The position numbers were made by a program, and so were the translations under genes. From NCBI RefSeq assembly GCF_019396385.1, contig NZ_JAHKRN010000003.1:186001-250000 (forward strand): DNA of 64,000 nt, written 5' to 3'. This DNA comes from Nonomuraea harbinensis. Lineage in GTDB: Bacteria > Actinomycetota > Actinomycetes > Streptosporangiales > Streptosporangiaceae. The notes beneath the pieces are model-generated. The model searched no databases, was not told the origin of the DNA, and was given only the letters and a program-made list of their open reading frames with translations. Shown here one piece after another: positions 26,066 through 36,516 of the stretch (position 1 is its first letter; each line of letters starts with the position of its first letter).

Positions 26066-27039
26066 GACGCCCGGGTCTCCGGCACAGGGACGCGCCTGAC
26101 GAGCTCCATCACCACCTGCTCGGGCAGCCGCCGCTGCCCCTGCGCCTCCACGCTGGGCAGCAGCCGGTGCGCCAGCACGGGGACGGCGAGGTCCTGCAGG
26201 TCGTCGGGGATGACGTAGTCGCGGCCCGACAGCGCCGCGTGCGCCCGCGCCGCCCGCACCAGCTGCAGCGTGGACCGGGGCGAGGCGCCCAGGCGCAGGT
26301 CGGGCGAGTGGCGGGTGGCCACCGCCAGGTCGATGGCGTACTTCTTGACCGGCTGCGACACGTACACGCCGCGCACCGCCTCGATCAGCGCGCGCACCTC
26401 CGACGTGGTGGCCACCGGCTCCAGCTTGTCCAGCGGCGAGGTGCCGCCGTGCACGTCCAGCATCTCCAGCTCGGCCGTCGGCTCCGGGTAGCCCATCGCC
26501 ACCCTGGCCGTGAACCGGTCGCGCTGCGCCTCGGGCAGCGGGTAGGTGCCTTCCATCTCGATCGGGTTCTGGGTCGCGATCACCATGAACGGCGCGTCCA
26601 GCTGATAGGTGTGCCCGTCGACGGTGACCTGCCGCTCCTCCATGCACTCCAGCAACGCCGACTGGGTCTTGGGGGAGGCGCGGTTGATCTCGTCGCCCAC
26701 CACGATGTTGGCGAACACCGGCCCCGGCTTGAACTCGAACTCGCGCGTCTGCTGGTTGTAGGCGCTCACTCCGGTGATGTCACTGGGCAGCAGGTCGGGG
26801 GTGAACTGCACGCGGCGCACCGGGCAGTCGATCGACCGCGCCAGCGCCTTGGCCAGCATCGTCTTGCCGACCCCTGGAACGTCCTCGATCAGCAGATGGC
26901 CCTCGGCGAGCAACACGGTCAGTGTGAGGCGGACGGCGTCGCCCTTTCCCTCGATCACCGATTCGATGGCCTCGCGGATGCGGTGAGCGGTGGTGACCAG
27001 CTCCCCGAGCTGGTGAGGGACGTCATGGGTTACTGCCAC
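26062..27039 (-). CDS. MoxR-family AAA+ ATPase
   Basis: A 325-aa MoxR ATPase: Walker A EDVPGVGKT, FTPDLLPSDITG, Walker B VVGDEINRASPKTQSALLECMEE, ATQNPIEMEGTYPLPEAQRDRF, and C-terminal lid helices. GTG 27039 is chosen because GGAGG lies 4 nt upstream and the family-like sequence begins there; upstream in-frame codons (to 27276) look like intergenic DNA. It is the first gene of the moxR-DUF58-tgpA operon, transcribed away from mraZ. It is not closely similar to the CoxD-type ATPase at 8.5 kb. Confidence 0.91.
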   Translation of the reverse strand: MAVTHDVPHQLGELVTTAHRIREAIESVIEGKGDAVRLTLTVLLAEGHLLIEDVPGVGKTMLAKALARSIDCPVRRVQFTPDLLPSDITGVSAYNQQTREFEFKPGPVFANIVVGDEINRASPKTQSALLECMEERQVTVDGHTYQLDAPFMVIATQNPIEMEGTYPLPEAQRDRFTARVAMGYPEPTAELEMLDVHGGTSPLDKLEPVATTSEVRALIEAVRGVYVSQPVKKYAIDLAVATRHSPDLRLGASPRSTLQLVRAARAHAALSGRDYVIPDDLQDLAVPVLAHRLLPSVEAQGQRRLPEQVVMELVRRVPVPETRAS

Positions 27040-27419
27040 CAGGCCTCCATGCGAAGTGCGACGGCCACCTCGCGCGAGGCTGCGCATTGCGGGAGGCATG
27101 CCATTGTTTTCCATTATCTGTACGACCCTACGACTCTGTGCGTTCTTGGGCGACTTTTGTGGATATTCCAGAGAAGCCTGCTCCTGTTCGCGTTCTTGTC
27201 GCATAGCGGTGCGAATGCCGTAACACACTGGGCCGCGCGCCGCGCCACTTTCCCCCACCTCCGCCCCGCCCGTCACAGGGCCTCCTTATTGGCCCGGCTT
27301 TCGCGCGCCCCGACACGCCCGCCGCCGGTCCGCGGGCGCTTCCCCGGCCCCACTCCGCACCACCCGCTATGACCTGCGACAACGCCTCCCAGTTGAGCGG
27401 CGGACAAGGTTCGAATCAG
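27040..27419. other. moxR-mraZ divergent intergenic region
   Basis: About 380 nt between the divergent moxR and mraZ transcription units. It must hold the moxR promoter, but I see no hexamer pair strong enough to call. The AT-richer patch at about 27105-27130 (GTTTTCCATTATCTGTACGA) is the best place to look. No ORF with actinobacterial codon pattern is present. Confidence 0.4.
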
Positions 27420-27460
27420 TTGACGGTGGGGAGAAGTGGAGTATGGTGGTGCGCAGTGGA
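27420..27460 (+). promoter_or_regulatory. mraZ promoter with MraZ-box array
   Basis: TTGACG (27420-27425) and TATGGT (27442-27447) form a -35/-10 pair with a 16-nt spacer. Overlapping it are four direct repeats of GTGGN at 27426, 27436, 27446 and 27456, exactly 10 bp apart. MraZ binds GTGG/TGGG-type repeats on one DNA face at 10-bp spacing in other bacteria, so this is an autoregulatory operator covering the spacer, -10 and start region. Confidence 0.8.
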
Positions 27461-27512
27461 GAGCGCGGTGCACCAGCGCCGAGCGCTTCACGAGGCACGG
27501 GAGGTGGCGCCG

Positions 27513-27944
27513 ATGTTCCTCGGCACCCATCACCCGCGTCTGGACGACAAGGGACGGCTGTTCCTGCCGGCTAAGTACCGTGAGGAGCTGGCGGAGGGTC
27601 TTGTGATCACCAAAGGCCAGGAGCGATGCCTCTACGTCTTTCCTGTGGAGGAGTTCCAGCGCATCACCGAGGCTCTCAGGACCGCCCCGGTTACCGCCAA
27701 AGCGGTGCGTGACTACAGCCGCGTCTTCTTCGCCAGCGCGTCCGACGAGAAGCCAGACAAACAGGGGCGCGTCACCATTCCGCAGGGCCTGCGCCAGTAC
27801 GCCGGCCTGGAGCGTGACTGCGTCGTCATCGGGGCCAACACCCGTCTGGAGATCTGGGACGCACAGGCCTGGGACACCTATCTCAACGAGCAGGAACAGG
27901 CGTTCGCCGACCTCTCCGAGGAGGTGTTGCCAGGGATCTTGTAA
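27513..27944 (+). CDS. mraZ: Transcriptional regulator MraZ
   Basis: A 143-aa protein with two AbrB-like swapped-hairpin domains, each with a DxKGRxxxP-type signature: [14 protein letters not shown] (about residues 9-22) and [14 protein letters not shown] (about 83-96). MraZ forms a ring that represses its own dcw operon through GTGG repeats, seen just upstream. ATG 27513 has GGGAGGTGG ahead. The 218-nt gap to rsmH shows no clear element. Confidence 0.95.
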   Translation: MFLGTHHPRLDDKGRLFLPAKYREELAEGLVITKGQERCLYVFPVEEFQRITEALRTAPVTAKAVRDYSRVFFASASDEKPDKQGRVTIPQGLRQYAGLERDCVVIGANTRLEIWDAQAWDTYLNEQEQAFADLSEEVLPGIL

Positions 27945-28162
27945 ACAAACGGTCGAGCCGTCGGAGATGTCGTTCGGCGAGGTCTCCACCCGCAACCACT
28001 GCCGGCCAGCTGATGCACCTTCCCCGGTGTCAGATGGCAGGCGTCCACGAAGAGGGTGCGGATGGGGACCTGGCCGGGCGGCGCCGGGGTGGGGACCCAG
28101 GACAACCGACACATCGACCGGCCGCGTCATCCGCGAGCCAGGACGCGAAAGGGGGGGTGGAG

Positions 28163-29146
28163 ATGCACGACGACGCCGACACGACCGGTCACGTTCCGGT
28201 CATGCTCGAACGCGTTCTGGAGCTGCTGGAGCCCGCGATCACCGCGTCCGCCTCCGGCCCCGCCCCCGTCGTCGTCGACGCCAATCTGGGGCTCGGCGGC
28301 CACACCGAGGCCCTGCTCGCCGCACACCCCTCACTCCACGTGATCGGCATCGACCGCGACCCTTTCGCGATCGAGTACGCCACGCGCAGGCTCGCGCCGT
28401 ACGCCGGGCGCACGACGCTGGTCCACGCCTCGTCCGACGAGCTGGACGCCGTGCTGGCCGGGGCGGGGCGCACCACCATCGACGGGGCGCTGTTCGACCT
28501 CGGCGTCTCCTCGCCGCAGCTCGACGAGGCGGCGCGCGGGTTCGCCTACTCCTATGACGCCCCGCTGGACATGCGGATGGACACCGAGCAGGAGCTCACG
28601 GCGGAGACGGTGGTCAACACCTACTCCGCGGCCGAGCTGATCCGGATCCTGCGCGACTACGGCGAGGAGCGGTTCGCGGCACGGGTCGCGCACCTCATCG
28701 TCAAGGAACGCGCCAAGGACCCCATCACGTCGACGAAGCGGCTCGCGGACCTCGTGAGGGACGCGATCCCCGCCGCTACCCGGCGCACCGGGGGAAACCC
28801 CGCCAAAAGGACTTTCCAGGCGCTGCGCATCGAGGTCAACGCGGAGCTCGCCGCCCTGGAGGTGGCGCTGCCCGCCGCGCTCGACGCGCTGGCACTGGGC
28901 GGGAGGGTCGTCGTGCTCTCCTACCACTCGCTGGAGGACCGGCTCACCAAGCAGGTCCTCACCGCGCGGACCAGGGACACCAGCCCGCCGGGGCTGCCCG
29001 TCCCGCTGCCGGCCCACCAGCCGCGGTTCCGCACCCTGACGAGGGGAGCCGAGCTCCCGAGCGAAGAAGAGCTGGCCCGCAACCCGCGGGCGGCTTCGGC
29101 CCGGCTCAGGGCCGCAGAGAGGATCCGTGTTGACGACCAGGACTGA
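28163..29146 (+). CDS. rsmH: 16S rRNA m4C1402 methyltransferase
   Basis: A 327-aa RsmH (MraW) enzyme that methylates N4 of C1402 in the decoding centre. SAM-binding features: [13 protein letters not shown] at the start, [29 protein letters not shown], and [23 protein letters not shown]. The segment [18 protein letters not shown] and [13 protein letters not shown] are family signatures. ATG 28163 has GGTGGAG just upstream. It ends inside the next gene by 20 nt. Confidence 0.95.
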   Translation: MHDDADTTGHVPVMLERVLELLEPAITASASGPAPVVVDANLGLGGHTEALLAAHPSLHVIGIDRDPFAIEYATRRLAPYAGRTTLVHASSDELDAVLAGAGRTTIDGALFDLGVSSPQLDEAARGFAYSYDAPLDMRMDTEQELTAETVVNTYSAAELIRILRDYGEERFAARVAHLIVKERAKDPITSTKRLADLVRDAIPAATRRTGGNPAKRTFQALRIEVNAELAALEVALPAALDALALGGRVVVLSYHSLEDRLTKQVLTARTRDTSPPGLPVPLPAHQPRFRTLTRGAELPSEEELARNPRAASARLRAAERIRVDDQD

Positions 29147-29846
29147 GCAGGAGACCAGGCGGGGCGCGCCCGTCCGCGGCGCTGTGCCCACGACTGGGGC
29201 CAAGACCGGCCAGCGCAGGCCCGAGCCGCCGCACCCGGCCAAGCCCGTCCCGCAGCCGCGGCCCGACGCGGCCAGGCGCCGCCCGCGCGCCGACGACGAG
29301 CCGGCGCCCCGCGCGGCCCGCCCGGCGTCCTCGCGCGGCGAGACAGGCGCGCGCGCGAGCCGCGGCGCGGCCGGCGTGCGCGACCGCGCCACCCGCGTGG
29401 AGACCGACGAGCGCGCGGCCGGGACCGGCGTGCGCGGGTCGCGCACCGTCACCGAGCCGCGCAGGGCGCGTCCCGGCGTGCGCAAGCCGCGTCCCGAGGC
29501 CGCTCGGCCCGAGCAGGCGCGCCCGCGGCGCCCCGCCGCCGGGCGGCCCGCGCGGCGCCAGCGCGCCCCGTTCGTGCTGCTCGTCGTCGGGCTGCTGTGC
29601 GGTGGCCTGGTCACCCTGCTGCTCCTCAACACCGTCCTGGCGCAGGACTCGATGACCGCCTCCAACCTGGTCGACGAGATCTCCACCGCCCGCCAGCAGA
29701 ACGAGGACCTCCAGCGCAAGATCGAGGAGGAGAAGCTCCCCGGCAGGGTCGCCGAGCGGGCCGAGGACCTCGACATGCGCCGCGACTGGGACTCGGTCAA
29801 CAACTACGACGGCTCCGCCTCCAGTCAGGCGGGCCCGGCACGGTGA
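29127..29846 (+). CDS. ftsL: FtsL-like cell division protein with long basic N-terminus
   Basis: A 239-aa bitopic protein in the usual ftsL position between rsmH and ftsI. About 145 N-terminal residues are disordered and Arg/Pro/Ala-rich; one membrane helix ([21 protein letters not shown]) and a short coiled coil with leucine heptads ([24 protein letters not shown]) follow. FtsL binds the DivIC partner and activates FtsW/FtsI. Sequence identity is low as normal for FtsL, so the name rests on architecture and position. GTG 29127 overlaps rsmH by 20 nt; its stop overlaps ftsI by 4 nt. Confidence 0.82.
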   Translation: MLTTRTEQETRRGAPVRGAVPTTGAKTGQRRPEPPHPAKPVPQPRPDAARRRPRADDEPAPRAARPASSRGETGARASRGAAGVRDRATRVETDERAAGTGVRGSRTVTEPRRARPGVRKPRPEAARPEQARPRRPAAGRPARRQRAPFVLLVVGLLCGGLVTLLLLNTVLAQDSMTASNLVDEISTARQQNEDLQRKIEEEKLPGRVAERAEDLDMRRDWDSVNNYDGSASSQAGPAR

Positions 29847-32479
29847 GAGACTCCGGCGGCAGGGGGCAGGGCCCCGGTCGCGGCGGGGGCGGCGCCGGCT
29901 CTCAGGGAGGGCCCGGCGCCGCTCGTCGTACGCCGGGCGGTCCCGGACGGGCGGGGCGCCCCGGCACGGGCCGTGCCGCGTCCCCGGACGACCCCTTCCA
30001 CCTTCCCTTCGGCGACACTCCCCGCTCCCGGGGCGGTTCCCCGGCCGACGACGACGTCCCCGACGACGACCCCGCTCCCGGCGGCCCACGCCGGCCCCGC
30101 CCCGGGCAGGGGAGACCACGCCGCGGCGATGACGACCTCCCCGCTGGAGGCCCGCACGCCGACGAACGGTCGCGCGGCCGTACCTCCCGGCGGGGCGGTT
30201 CCCGCCGGGGGGAGGACGACCTCCCAGCGGGTGGACCGCACGCGGAGGAACGGTCGCGCGGCCGGGCCGGGCAGCGCGATGGTGAGGCGTCTCCCGGAGG
30301 CGCGCGCGGGGGGTCCGCCCGGGGAGAGCGGTTCCGCCGCGACGAGAGCGACCACCGGCGCGACGCCGGCCCCTCGCGCGGCCGGGCCGGGCAGCGTGAC
30401 ACGGAGGCGCGGCAGGGCGACGCGTTCCGCCGCAGGCCCTCCGACACCGCCCGGCGCCCCCCGCACGACCGATCACGCGGCGACGGCGACGCGCGCGGCC
30501 GGGACGACGGCTCGGCGCGCCGCACCCAGGCCGACAACCCCGTACGGCGTCCCCGGGACGAGGACGCCGGACGCGCGCGCCCCGGAGAAGGGCCACGCGC
30601 GGCGACACGTGCCGGCACGGACGCGGGCGGCCGTGGGGGCACCCGCGTCCGCGCCGGCGAAGGCGCGCGGCGCGACCCCCAGGACGGGGCGCGGCCGCGC
30701 GCGGGCGGCGGAGGCCGCAAGCCGCCCCCGCCGCCGAAGCCGCCGCTCGTGCTCCGCCTCGGCAGCCCGAAGCGGCGCATCAGCATCGGCCTCATCGCCA
30801 TGACCTTCATCCTGTCGATCTTCGCCGGCCGCCTCATCCAGATGCAGGGCCTCGACTCCAAGGTCTACGAGGCCGCGGCCACCAAGCAGCGCCTGCACGT
30901 CGAGAAGATCCCCGCCAAGCGCGGCTCCATCACCGACGTCAACGGGCACAACCTGGCGCTCACGGTCGAGGCGCGCGACATCTCCATCGACCCGTCCAAG
31001 ATCCCCGCCGAGGTCAGGCAGGGCGTGGCCTCGCTGCTCGCCCGCACCCTCGGCAGGCCCGTGGAGGAGATGGCCGCCAAGCTGGCCAGGACCGACACCC
31101 GCTACCAGCTGCTGGCCAGGGGCGTCGCCCCGCCCGTGGCCGACCGGCTGCTCAAGGAGCCGGTGCCGTCGCTCAACGCGACCAGCACCTTCCGCCGCGT
31201 CTACCCGGGCGGCGACCTGGCGGGCAGCCTGATCGGCTTCGTCGGCGACGACAAGGACGGCCTGACCGGGATCGAGCAGGTGAAGAACACCGCGCTGGCC
31301 GGGACCGACGGCGAGCTGCAGATCGAGACCGGCCGCGACCTGCAGCGCATCCCGATGACCGGCAGCCAGCGCACACCCCCCGTCGACGGCCGCGACGTGC
31401 GCCTGACGATCGACCGCGACATCCAGTGGGCCGCCCAGAAGGCGATCGGCGAGCAGGTCGAATCCGCCGGCGCGAGCAGCGGCACCGTCATCGTCATGGA
31501 CGTGCGCACCGCCGACGTCATCGCCATGGCCAACGCCCCCGAGCTCGACCTGGCCAACTGGCGCGAGGCCCCGGAGTCTCACTACCTCAACCGGGCCGCC
31601 GCCGACGTGTTCGAGCCCGGCAGCACCAACAAGGTGATCACCGCCGCGGCCGCGCTGGAGGCCGGCGTGGTCGACTCCGACACGGTCTTCCACGTCAAGG
31701 ACAACATCCAGTGCTACGACCGGGTGCTGCGTGACGCCCACGCCCACCCGCCGGAGGACATGACCTTCGCCCAGGCCATGGCGCAGTCCAGCAACGTCGC
31801 CACGGTCATGGCGGCGCGCAGGGTCGGCAGCGAGGGCCTGTACGACATGCTCAAGGCGTTCGGGTTCGGCACCAAACCCGGCGGCGACATGCCGGGCGCC
31901 GGGGCCGGCCTGCTGCCGCACCACGACAAGTGGTCGGGCAGCCAGAGCTGCACGATCGCCTACGGGCAGGGCGTGTCGGTGACCGCGCTGCAGATGGCCA
32001 GCGTCTACCAGACGATCGCCAACGGCGGCGTGAAGGTCGAGCCCAGGATCGTCGCCGGCACCACCGCCCCCGACGGCACGTTCACGCCGGCCAAGCCCGG
32101 AAAGAAGACCAGGGTCATCAGCACGGCCACCGCCAAGGAGATCACCGCCATGCTCGAGGACGCGGTCGGCGCGCAGGGCACCGGCGAGCTGGCCGCCATC
32201 CCGGGATACCGGGTGGCGGGCAAAACCGGCACCGCGAACCGCTACGATGCCGAACTCGGCCGCTACGACGGCTACACCGCCTCGTTCGCCGGTTTCACGC
32301 CCGCCGACGCGCCCCGCCTGGTGGTGCTGTCGGTGCTGCAGAACCCGAAGAACGGCCACTACGGCGGTCAGATCGCGGCCCCGGTGTTCAAGGATGTGAT
32401 GACGTTCGCTCTCAAGAGCAGGAAGATCCCGCCTACAGGCTCTGCCGCGTCTCCGGCGCGCGCAGGCGCGGAGCAGTGA
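29843..32479 (+). CDS. ftsI: Septal penicillin-binding protein 3 (class B transpeptidase)
   Basis: An 878-aa class B PBP that cross-links septal peptidoglycan. The transpeptidase motifs are SxxK with Ser594 (EPGSTNK), SSN (AQSSNVAT) and KTG with Lys794 (VAGKTGTA). The single membrane helix (about residues 312-332, GLIAMTFILSIFAGRLI) is followed by the pedestal domain (KRGSITDVNGHNLA). About 310 cytoplasmic N-terminal residues are charged and disordered with internal repeats (DDLPAGGPHA-ERSRGR twice; RGRAGQRD twice), much longer than in most FtsI. GTG 29843 overlaps ftsL by 4 nt; codon-frame continuity supports one long protein. Confidence 0.93.
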   Translation: MRDSGGRGQGPGRGGGGAGSQGGPGAARRTPGGPGRAGRPGTGRAASPDDPFHLPFGDTPRSRGGSPADDDVPDDDPAPGGPRRPRPGQGRPRRGDDDLPAGGPHADERSRGRTSRRGGSRRGEDDLPAGGPHAEERSRGRAGQRDGEASPGGARGGSARGERFRRDESDHRRDAGPSRGRAGQRDTEARQGDAFRRRPSDTARRPPHDRSRGDGDARGRDDGSARRTQADNPVRRPRDEDAGRARPGEGPRAATRAGTDAGGRGGTRVRAGEGARRDPQDGARPRAGGGGRKPPPPPKPPLVLRLGSPKRRISIGLIAMTFILSIFAGRLIQMQGLDSKVYEAAATKQRLHVEKIPAKRGSITDVNGHNLALTVEARDISIDPSKIPAEVRQGVASLLARTLGRPVEEMAAKLARTDTRYQLLARGVAPPVADRLLKEPVPSLNATSTFRRVYPGGDLAGSLIGFVGDDKDGLTGIEQVKNTALAGTDGELQIETGRDLQRIPMTGSQRTPPVDGRDVRLTIDRDIQWAAQKAIGEQVESAGASSGTVIVMDVRTADVIAMANAPELDLANWREAPESHYLNRAAADVFEPGSTNKVITAAAALEAGVVDSDTVFHVKDNIQCYDRVLRDAHAHPPEDMTFAQAMAQSSNVATVMAARRVGSEGLYDMLKAFGFGTKPGGDMPGAGAGLLPHHDKWSGSQSCTIAYGQGVSVTALQMASVYQTIANGGVKVEPRIVAGTTAPDGTFTPAKPGKKTRVISTATAKEITAMLEDAVGAQGTGELAAIPGYRVAGKTGTANRYDAELGRYDGYTASFAGFTPADAPRLVVLSVLQNPKNGHYGGQIAAPVFKDVMTFALKSRKIPPTGSAASPARAGAEQ

Positions 32480-32501
32480 GAGGGGAGGGTACGCTGCCGC
32501 C

Positions 32502-34049
32502 GTGCGTCCCCCGTCCATGCGTCCCACCGACAGCCCGCCGCGCCCGCTGACCGCGCTGGCGACCATGCTCGATGCCGAGACCGGCACCGCGCGGTCGCCG
32601 CACGCCGCGCTCACCGGCGTCACCCACGACTCCCGCCAGGCGCGGCGCGGAGACCTCTACGTCGCGCTGCGCGGTGAGCGCGCGCACGGCGCCGACTTCT
32701 CCGCCGAGGCGATGGCGCGCGGCGCCGTGGCCGTCCTGACCGACGCCGCGGGCCGCGACGCGGCCGTCGCCACCGGCCTGCCGGTGCTCGTCGTGCCCGA
32801 TCCGCGCGCTTTGCTCGGCCAGGTCGCCGCCTGGGTCTACGGTCACCCGGCCCGCGACATCACGGTCCTCGGCGTCACCGGCACCAGCGGCAAGTCCACC
32901 ACCACGTTCCTGCTGGAGGCAGGGCTGCGCGCGGCGGGCCTGCGCACCGGCCTGGTGGGCGGCGTCGAGATCCACGCCGGCGACCTGTGCTTCGAGGCCG
33001 GGCTCACCACCCCGGAGGCGTCGGATCTGCACGGCCTGTTCGCGCTCATGCGCGAGCAGGGCGTCACCGCGGCCGCCATGGAGGTCTCCAGTCACGCGCT
33101 CGCGCTCAACCGCGTCGACGGCGTCTTCTACGACGTGGCGCTGTTCACCAACCTGTCGCAGGACCACCTCGACTTCCACAAGGACCTCGACGACTACTTC
33201 GCCACCAAGGCCAAGCTCTTCCAGCCCGAGCTGAGCCGGATCGGCGTGACCAACGTCGACGACCCCTACGGCCGCGAGCTGCTGCGCCTGGCCAAGGTGC
33301 CGATGACCACGTTCTCAGCCCAGGGCGACCCAGGCGCCGAGTGGCGGGCGCTCGACGCCCGGCTGGGCGCCGACGGCAGCGCCTTCAGGATCGTCGGCCC
33401 CGGCGGCGTCGAGGCCGACGCGCAGATCGCGCTGCCCGGCCCGTTCAACGTCGCCAACGCCCTCGGCGCCGTCGTCACCCTGGTCGAGGCCGGCGTGCCG
33501 CTGCAGACCGCGGTCCACGGCGTCGGCACCCTCACCGGGGTGCCCGGCCGGATGGAGCGGGTCACCGGCTCCGGCGACGAGTTCCAGGCCGTCGTCGACT
33601 ACTCGCACAAACCCGGCGCCGTGGAGTCGGTGCTCCGCTCGCTCCGCGAGGTCACCGCGGGCCGGCTCACCGTCGTGCTCGGCTGCGGCGGCGACCGCGA
33701 CAGGGGCAAGCGGCCGCTCATGGGCGAGGCCGCCGCGCGGCTGGCCGATGTGGCGGTTCTCACCAGCGACAACCCCCGCTCCGAGGATCCGCTGGCCATC
33801 CTGGCCGAGATGATGGAAGGGGCGCTGAGCGTGCCCCGCGAGGAGCGCGCTCATGTGATCATTGAGCCCGACCGCGCGGCCGCCATCGACCTCGCGGTGA
33901 ACCGCGCCACGCGCGGTGACGTCATAGTCGTGGCAGGCAAGGGCCACGAGCAGGGCCAGTACGTTTCAGGCGAGGTGATCCCCTTCGACGACAGGGAGGT
34001 GGTCGCCGCAGCGATCGACGCACGCAAGGAAAGCAGGAAGTACGAATGA
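32502..34049 (+). CDS. murE: UDP-MurNAc-L-Ala-D-Glu:meso-diaminopimelate ligase
   Basis: Adds the third residue of the peptidoglycan stem. The roughly 515-aa Mur ligase has the ATP loop TGTSGKSTTTF (near residue 127), central HLDFH, and the C-terminal DNPRSEDP motif, which marks meso-diaminopimelate rather than lysine as substrate. Two starts are possible: GTG 32502 or ATG 32517; GGGAGGG lies at about 13 and 28 nt from them, so GTG is used. It follows ftsI by 22 nt and overlaps murF by 4 nt. Confidence 0.95.
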   Translation: MRPPSMRPTDSPPRPLTALATMLDAETGTARSPHAALTGVTHDSRQARRGDLYVALRGERAHGADFSAEAMARGAVAVLTDAAGRDAAVATGLPVLVVPDPRALLGQVAAWVYGHPARDITVLGVTGTSGKSTTTFLLEAGLRAAGLRTGLVGGVEIHAGDLCFEAGLTTPEASDLHGLFALMREQGVTAAAMEVSSHALALNRVDGVFYDVALFTNLSQDHLDFHKDLDDYFATKAKLFQPELSRIGVTNVDDPYGRELLRLAKVPMTTFSAQGDPGAEWRALDARLGADGSAFRIVGPGGVEADAQIALPGPFNVANALGAVVTLVEAGVPLQTAVHGVGTLTGVPGRMERVTGSGDEFQAVVDYSHKPGAVESVLRSLREVTAGRLTVVLGCGGDRDRGKRPLMGEAAARLADVAVLTSDNPRSEDPLAILAEMMEGALSVPREERAHVIIEPDRAAAIDLAVNRATRGDVIVVAGKGHEQGQYVSGEVIPFDDREVVAAAIDARKESRKYE

Positions 34050-35464
34050 TCCCGTTGCCTCTGGCCAGGATCGCCGAGATAACCTCGGGCGCGCTGTCGG
34101 GCATGGCCGACCCCCGCGCCGTGGTGCGCGGCCCCGTCGTGATCGACTCGCGGGCCGTCGAGCCGGGATCCCTCTTCGTCGCGTTCAGAGGCGCCCGCGT
34201 CGACGGGCACGACTACGCGGCGCAGGCCGTGCGGGCCGGCGCCGTCGCGGTGCTGGCCGGCCGCCCGGTCGAGGCGCCCGCCGTCATCGTGCCCGACACC
34301 ACGGCCGCGCTGGCCGAGCTGGCGACCGCGCAGGCCGCGTCGCTGCCGAACGCGACCGTGATCGGGGTGACCGGCTCGGCGGGCAAGACCACCACCAAGG
34401 ACCTCCTCGCGCGGCTGACCGCCAGGATCGGCCCGACGATCGCCCCGGCCGGAAACCACAACAACGAGATCGGCCACCCGCTCACCGTGCTCAAGGCCGG
34501 CCTCGACACCCGCTACCTGGTGCTGGAGCTGAGCGCCCGCCACATCGGCAACATCGCCGACCTGGCCCGCATCGCCCCGCCCACGATCGGCGTGGTCCTC
34601 AACGTCGGCACCGCCCACATCGGCGAGTTCGGCGGCAAGGAGGCCATCGCCAAGGCCAAGGGTGAGCTGGTCGAGGCGCTGCCGCGCACCGGCGTCGCGG
34701 TGCTCAACGCCGACGACCCGCTGGTCCACGCCATGGCCACGCGCACCGACGCGCGCGTCACCCTGTTCGGGCGGGGCGAGCACGCGGCCATCCGCGCCGA
34801 GGACGTCGTCGCCGACGAGCGCGGGCGCGCCTCGTTCACGCTCCGCACCCCCTCCGGCGCCGCCCCCGCCAGGCTCAGGCTGTACGGAGCACACGCGGTC
34901 GACAACGCGCTGGCCGCCGCCGCCGCGGGCTACGAGCTGGGCCTGCCCGTCGCCGCCATCGCCGAGGAGCTGTCGGCGGCCGAGCCCCGCAGCCGGTGGC
35001 GGATGGAGGTCACCGACCGCCCCGACGGCGTGACGATCGTCAACGACGCCTACAACGCCAACCCCGACTCGATGCGGGCCGCGTTCGAGACGCTCGCCGT
35101 GCTCGGGCGCGACCGGCGGCGGTTCGCGGTCATCGCCGCCCTGCGCGAGCTGGGCGAAGACAGCGAGGCGCTGAACACCGAGGTCGGCCGCCTGGCCGGC
35201 GCGGGCGGCCTGACCGGGCTCATCGTGGCCGGCCCCGACGCGGGCCCAGTGCTCCAAGGCGCCCACGCGGGCGCCGAGCAGGCGCAGCGGGGCGGGCCCC
35301 CGGGCACCCCGCTGCCCCGCATCGTGCACGTGCCCGACGCCCAGGCCGCCGCCGGCGAGCTCGGCCCGTGGCTGCGCCCCGGCGACGTCGTGCTCGTCAA
35401 GGGCCCGCGCGCCATGGGCCTGGAGCGCACCGCCGAGCTCCTGCTGGGAGGTGCAGGCCGGTGA
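34046..35464 (+). CDS. murF: UDP-MurNAc-tripeptide:D-Ala-D-Ala ligase
   Basis: Adds D-Ala-D-Ala to the UDP-MurNAc tripeptide. The 472-aa protein shows the Mur ligase parts: N-terminal substrate domain ([18 protein letters not shown]), ATP loop [27 protein letters not shown], and C-terminal [15 protein letters not shown] typical of MurF. The usual GDMLELG segment is IAALRELG here, a mild variant. It overlaps both murE and mraY by 4 nt. Confidence 0.95.
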   Translation: MIPLPLARIAEITSGALSGMADPRAVVRGPVVIDSRAVEPGSLFVAFRGARVDGHDYAAQAVRAGAVAVLAGRPVEAPAVIVPDTTAALAELATAQAASLPNATVIGVTGSAGKTTTKDLLARLTARIGPTIAPAGNHNNEIGHPLTVLKAGLDTRYLVLELSARHIGNIADLARIAPPTIGVVLNVGTAHIGEFGGKEAIAKAKGELVEALPRTGVAVLNADDPLVHAMATRTDARVTLFGRGEHAAIRAEDVVADERGRASFTLRTPSGAAPARLRLYGAHAVDNALAAAAAGYELGLPVAAIAEELSAAEPRSRWRMEVTDRPDGVTIVNDAYNANPDSMRAAFETLAVLGRDRRRFAVIAALRELGEDSEALNTEVGRLAGAGGLTGLIVAGPDAGPVLQGAHAGAEQAQRGGPPGTPLPRIVHVPDAQAAAGELGPWLRPGDVVLVKGPRAMGLERTAELLLGGAGR

Positions 35465-36516
35465 CCAACATCATCATCGCCGGCGCCGTCGGGCTCGTCC
35501 TGTCGATGCTCGGCACCCCCCTGGCCATCCGGGTGTTCTCCAGGCGCGGCTACGGCCAGGAGATCCGCGAGGAGGGTCCGTCCGGCCACCACGGCAAGCG
35601 CGGCACCCCCACCATGGGCGGCACCGTCATCGTGCTCGGCTCGCTGCTCGCCTACGGCGCCTCCCACCTGGCCACGCTGGAGCCGGTCACCGCCTCCGGC
35701 CTGCTCGTGCTGTTCCTGATGACCGGGCTCGGCGCCGTCGGCTTCCTCGACGACTTCATCAAGATCTACAAGCAGCGCAGCCTCGGCCTGCGCAGCGGTG
35801 CCAAGGCGTTCGGCCAGCTCATCGTGGGCGCGATCTTCGCCGTGCTGGTCACCCAGCAGCCGAACATCTACCAGATCACCCCCGCCGACACCCGGCTCTC
35901 CTTCCTGCGCGACTTCGGGCCGTCGATCGGCATCGTGGGGTTCACCATCTGGGTGCTCATCATGATCGTCGGGTTCTCCAACGCGGTGAACCTCACCGAC
36001 GGCCTCGACGGCCTGGCCAGCGGCGCCACCGGCGTGGTGCTCGGCGCGTACGTGCTCATCGGCAACTGGCAGCTCCGCAACAACTGCATCGACCAGCTCG
36101 GCCCCAACTGCTACTGGGTGCGCGACCCGCTCGACCTGGCCGTGGTCGCCGCCTCGGTGCTCGGCGCGCTCGTCGGCTTCCTGTGGTGGAACGCCCCGCC
36201 CGCCAAGATCTTCATGGGCGACACCGGCTCGCTGGCCCTCGGCGGCGTGCTGGCCGGCCTGGCCATCGCCACCCGCACCCAGCTGCTGCTCATCCTCCTC
36301 GCCGGGCTCTGCGTGGTCATCACGCTGTCGGTGATCATCCAGGTCGGCTTCTTCAAGATGACCGGCAAACGGGTGTTCCGGATGGCGCCGCTGCAGCACC
36401 ACTTCGAGCTCAAGGGCTGGGCCGAGACCACGATCGTGGTCCGCTTCTGGCTGATCGCCGGCCTGTGCGCGGCGCTCGGGCTCGGCCTGTTCTACGTCGA
36501 ATGGATGCCCCGCTGA
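35461..36516 (+). CDS. mraY: Phospho-N-acetylmuramoyl-pentapeptide transferase
   Basis: Moves phospho-MurNAc-pentapeptide to undecaprenyl phosphate, making lipid I at the inner membrane face. The 351-aa protein has ten predicted helices and the Mg-site motifs GFLDDFIK (DDD region), [13 protein letters not shown], and the HHH-type segment [14 protein letters not shown] 35461 begins before the murF stop. It is the target of muraymycin/tunicamycin-type inhibitors. Confidence 0.96.
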   Translation: MTNIIIAGAVGLVLSMLGTPLAIRVFSRRGYGQEIREEGPSGHHGKRGTPTMGGTVIVLGSLLAYGASHLATLEPVTASGLLVLFLMTGLGAVGFLDDFIKIYKQRSLGLRSGAKAFGQLIVGAIFAVLVTQQPNIYQITPADTRLSFLRDFGPSIGIVGFTIWVLIMIVGFSNAVNLTDGLDGLASGATGVVLGAYVLIGNWQLRNNCIDQLGPNCYWVRDPLDLAVVAASVLGALVGFLWWNAPPAKIFMGDTGSLALGGVLAGLAIATRTQLLLILLAGLCVVITLSVIIQVGFFKMTGKRVFRMAPLQHHFELKGWAETTIVVRFWLIAGLCAALGLGLFYVEWMPR

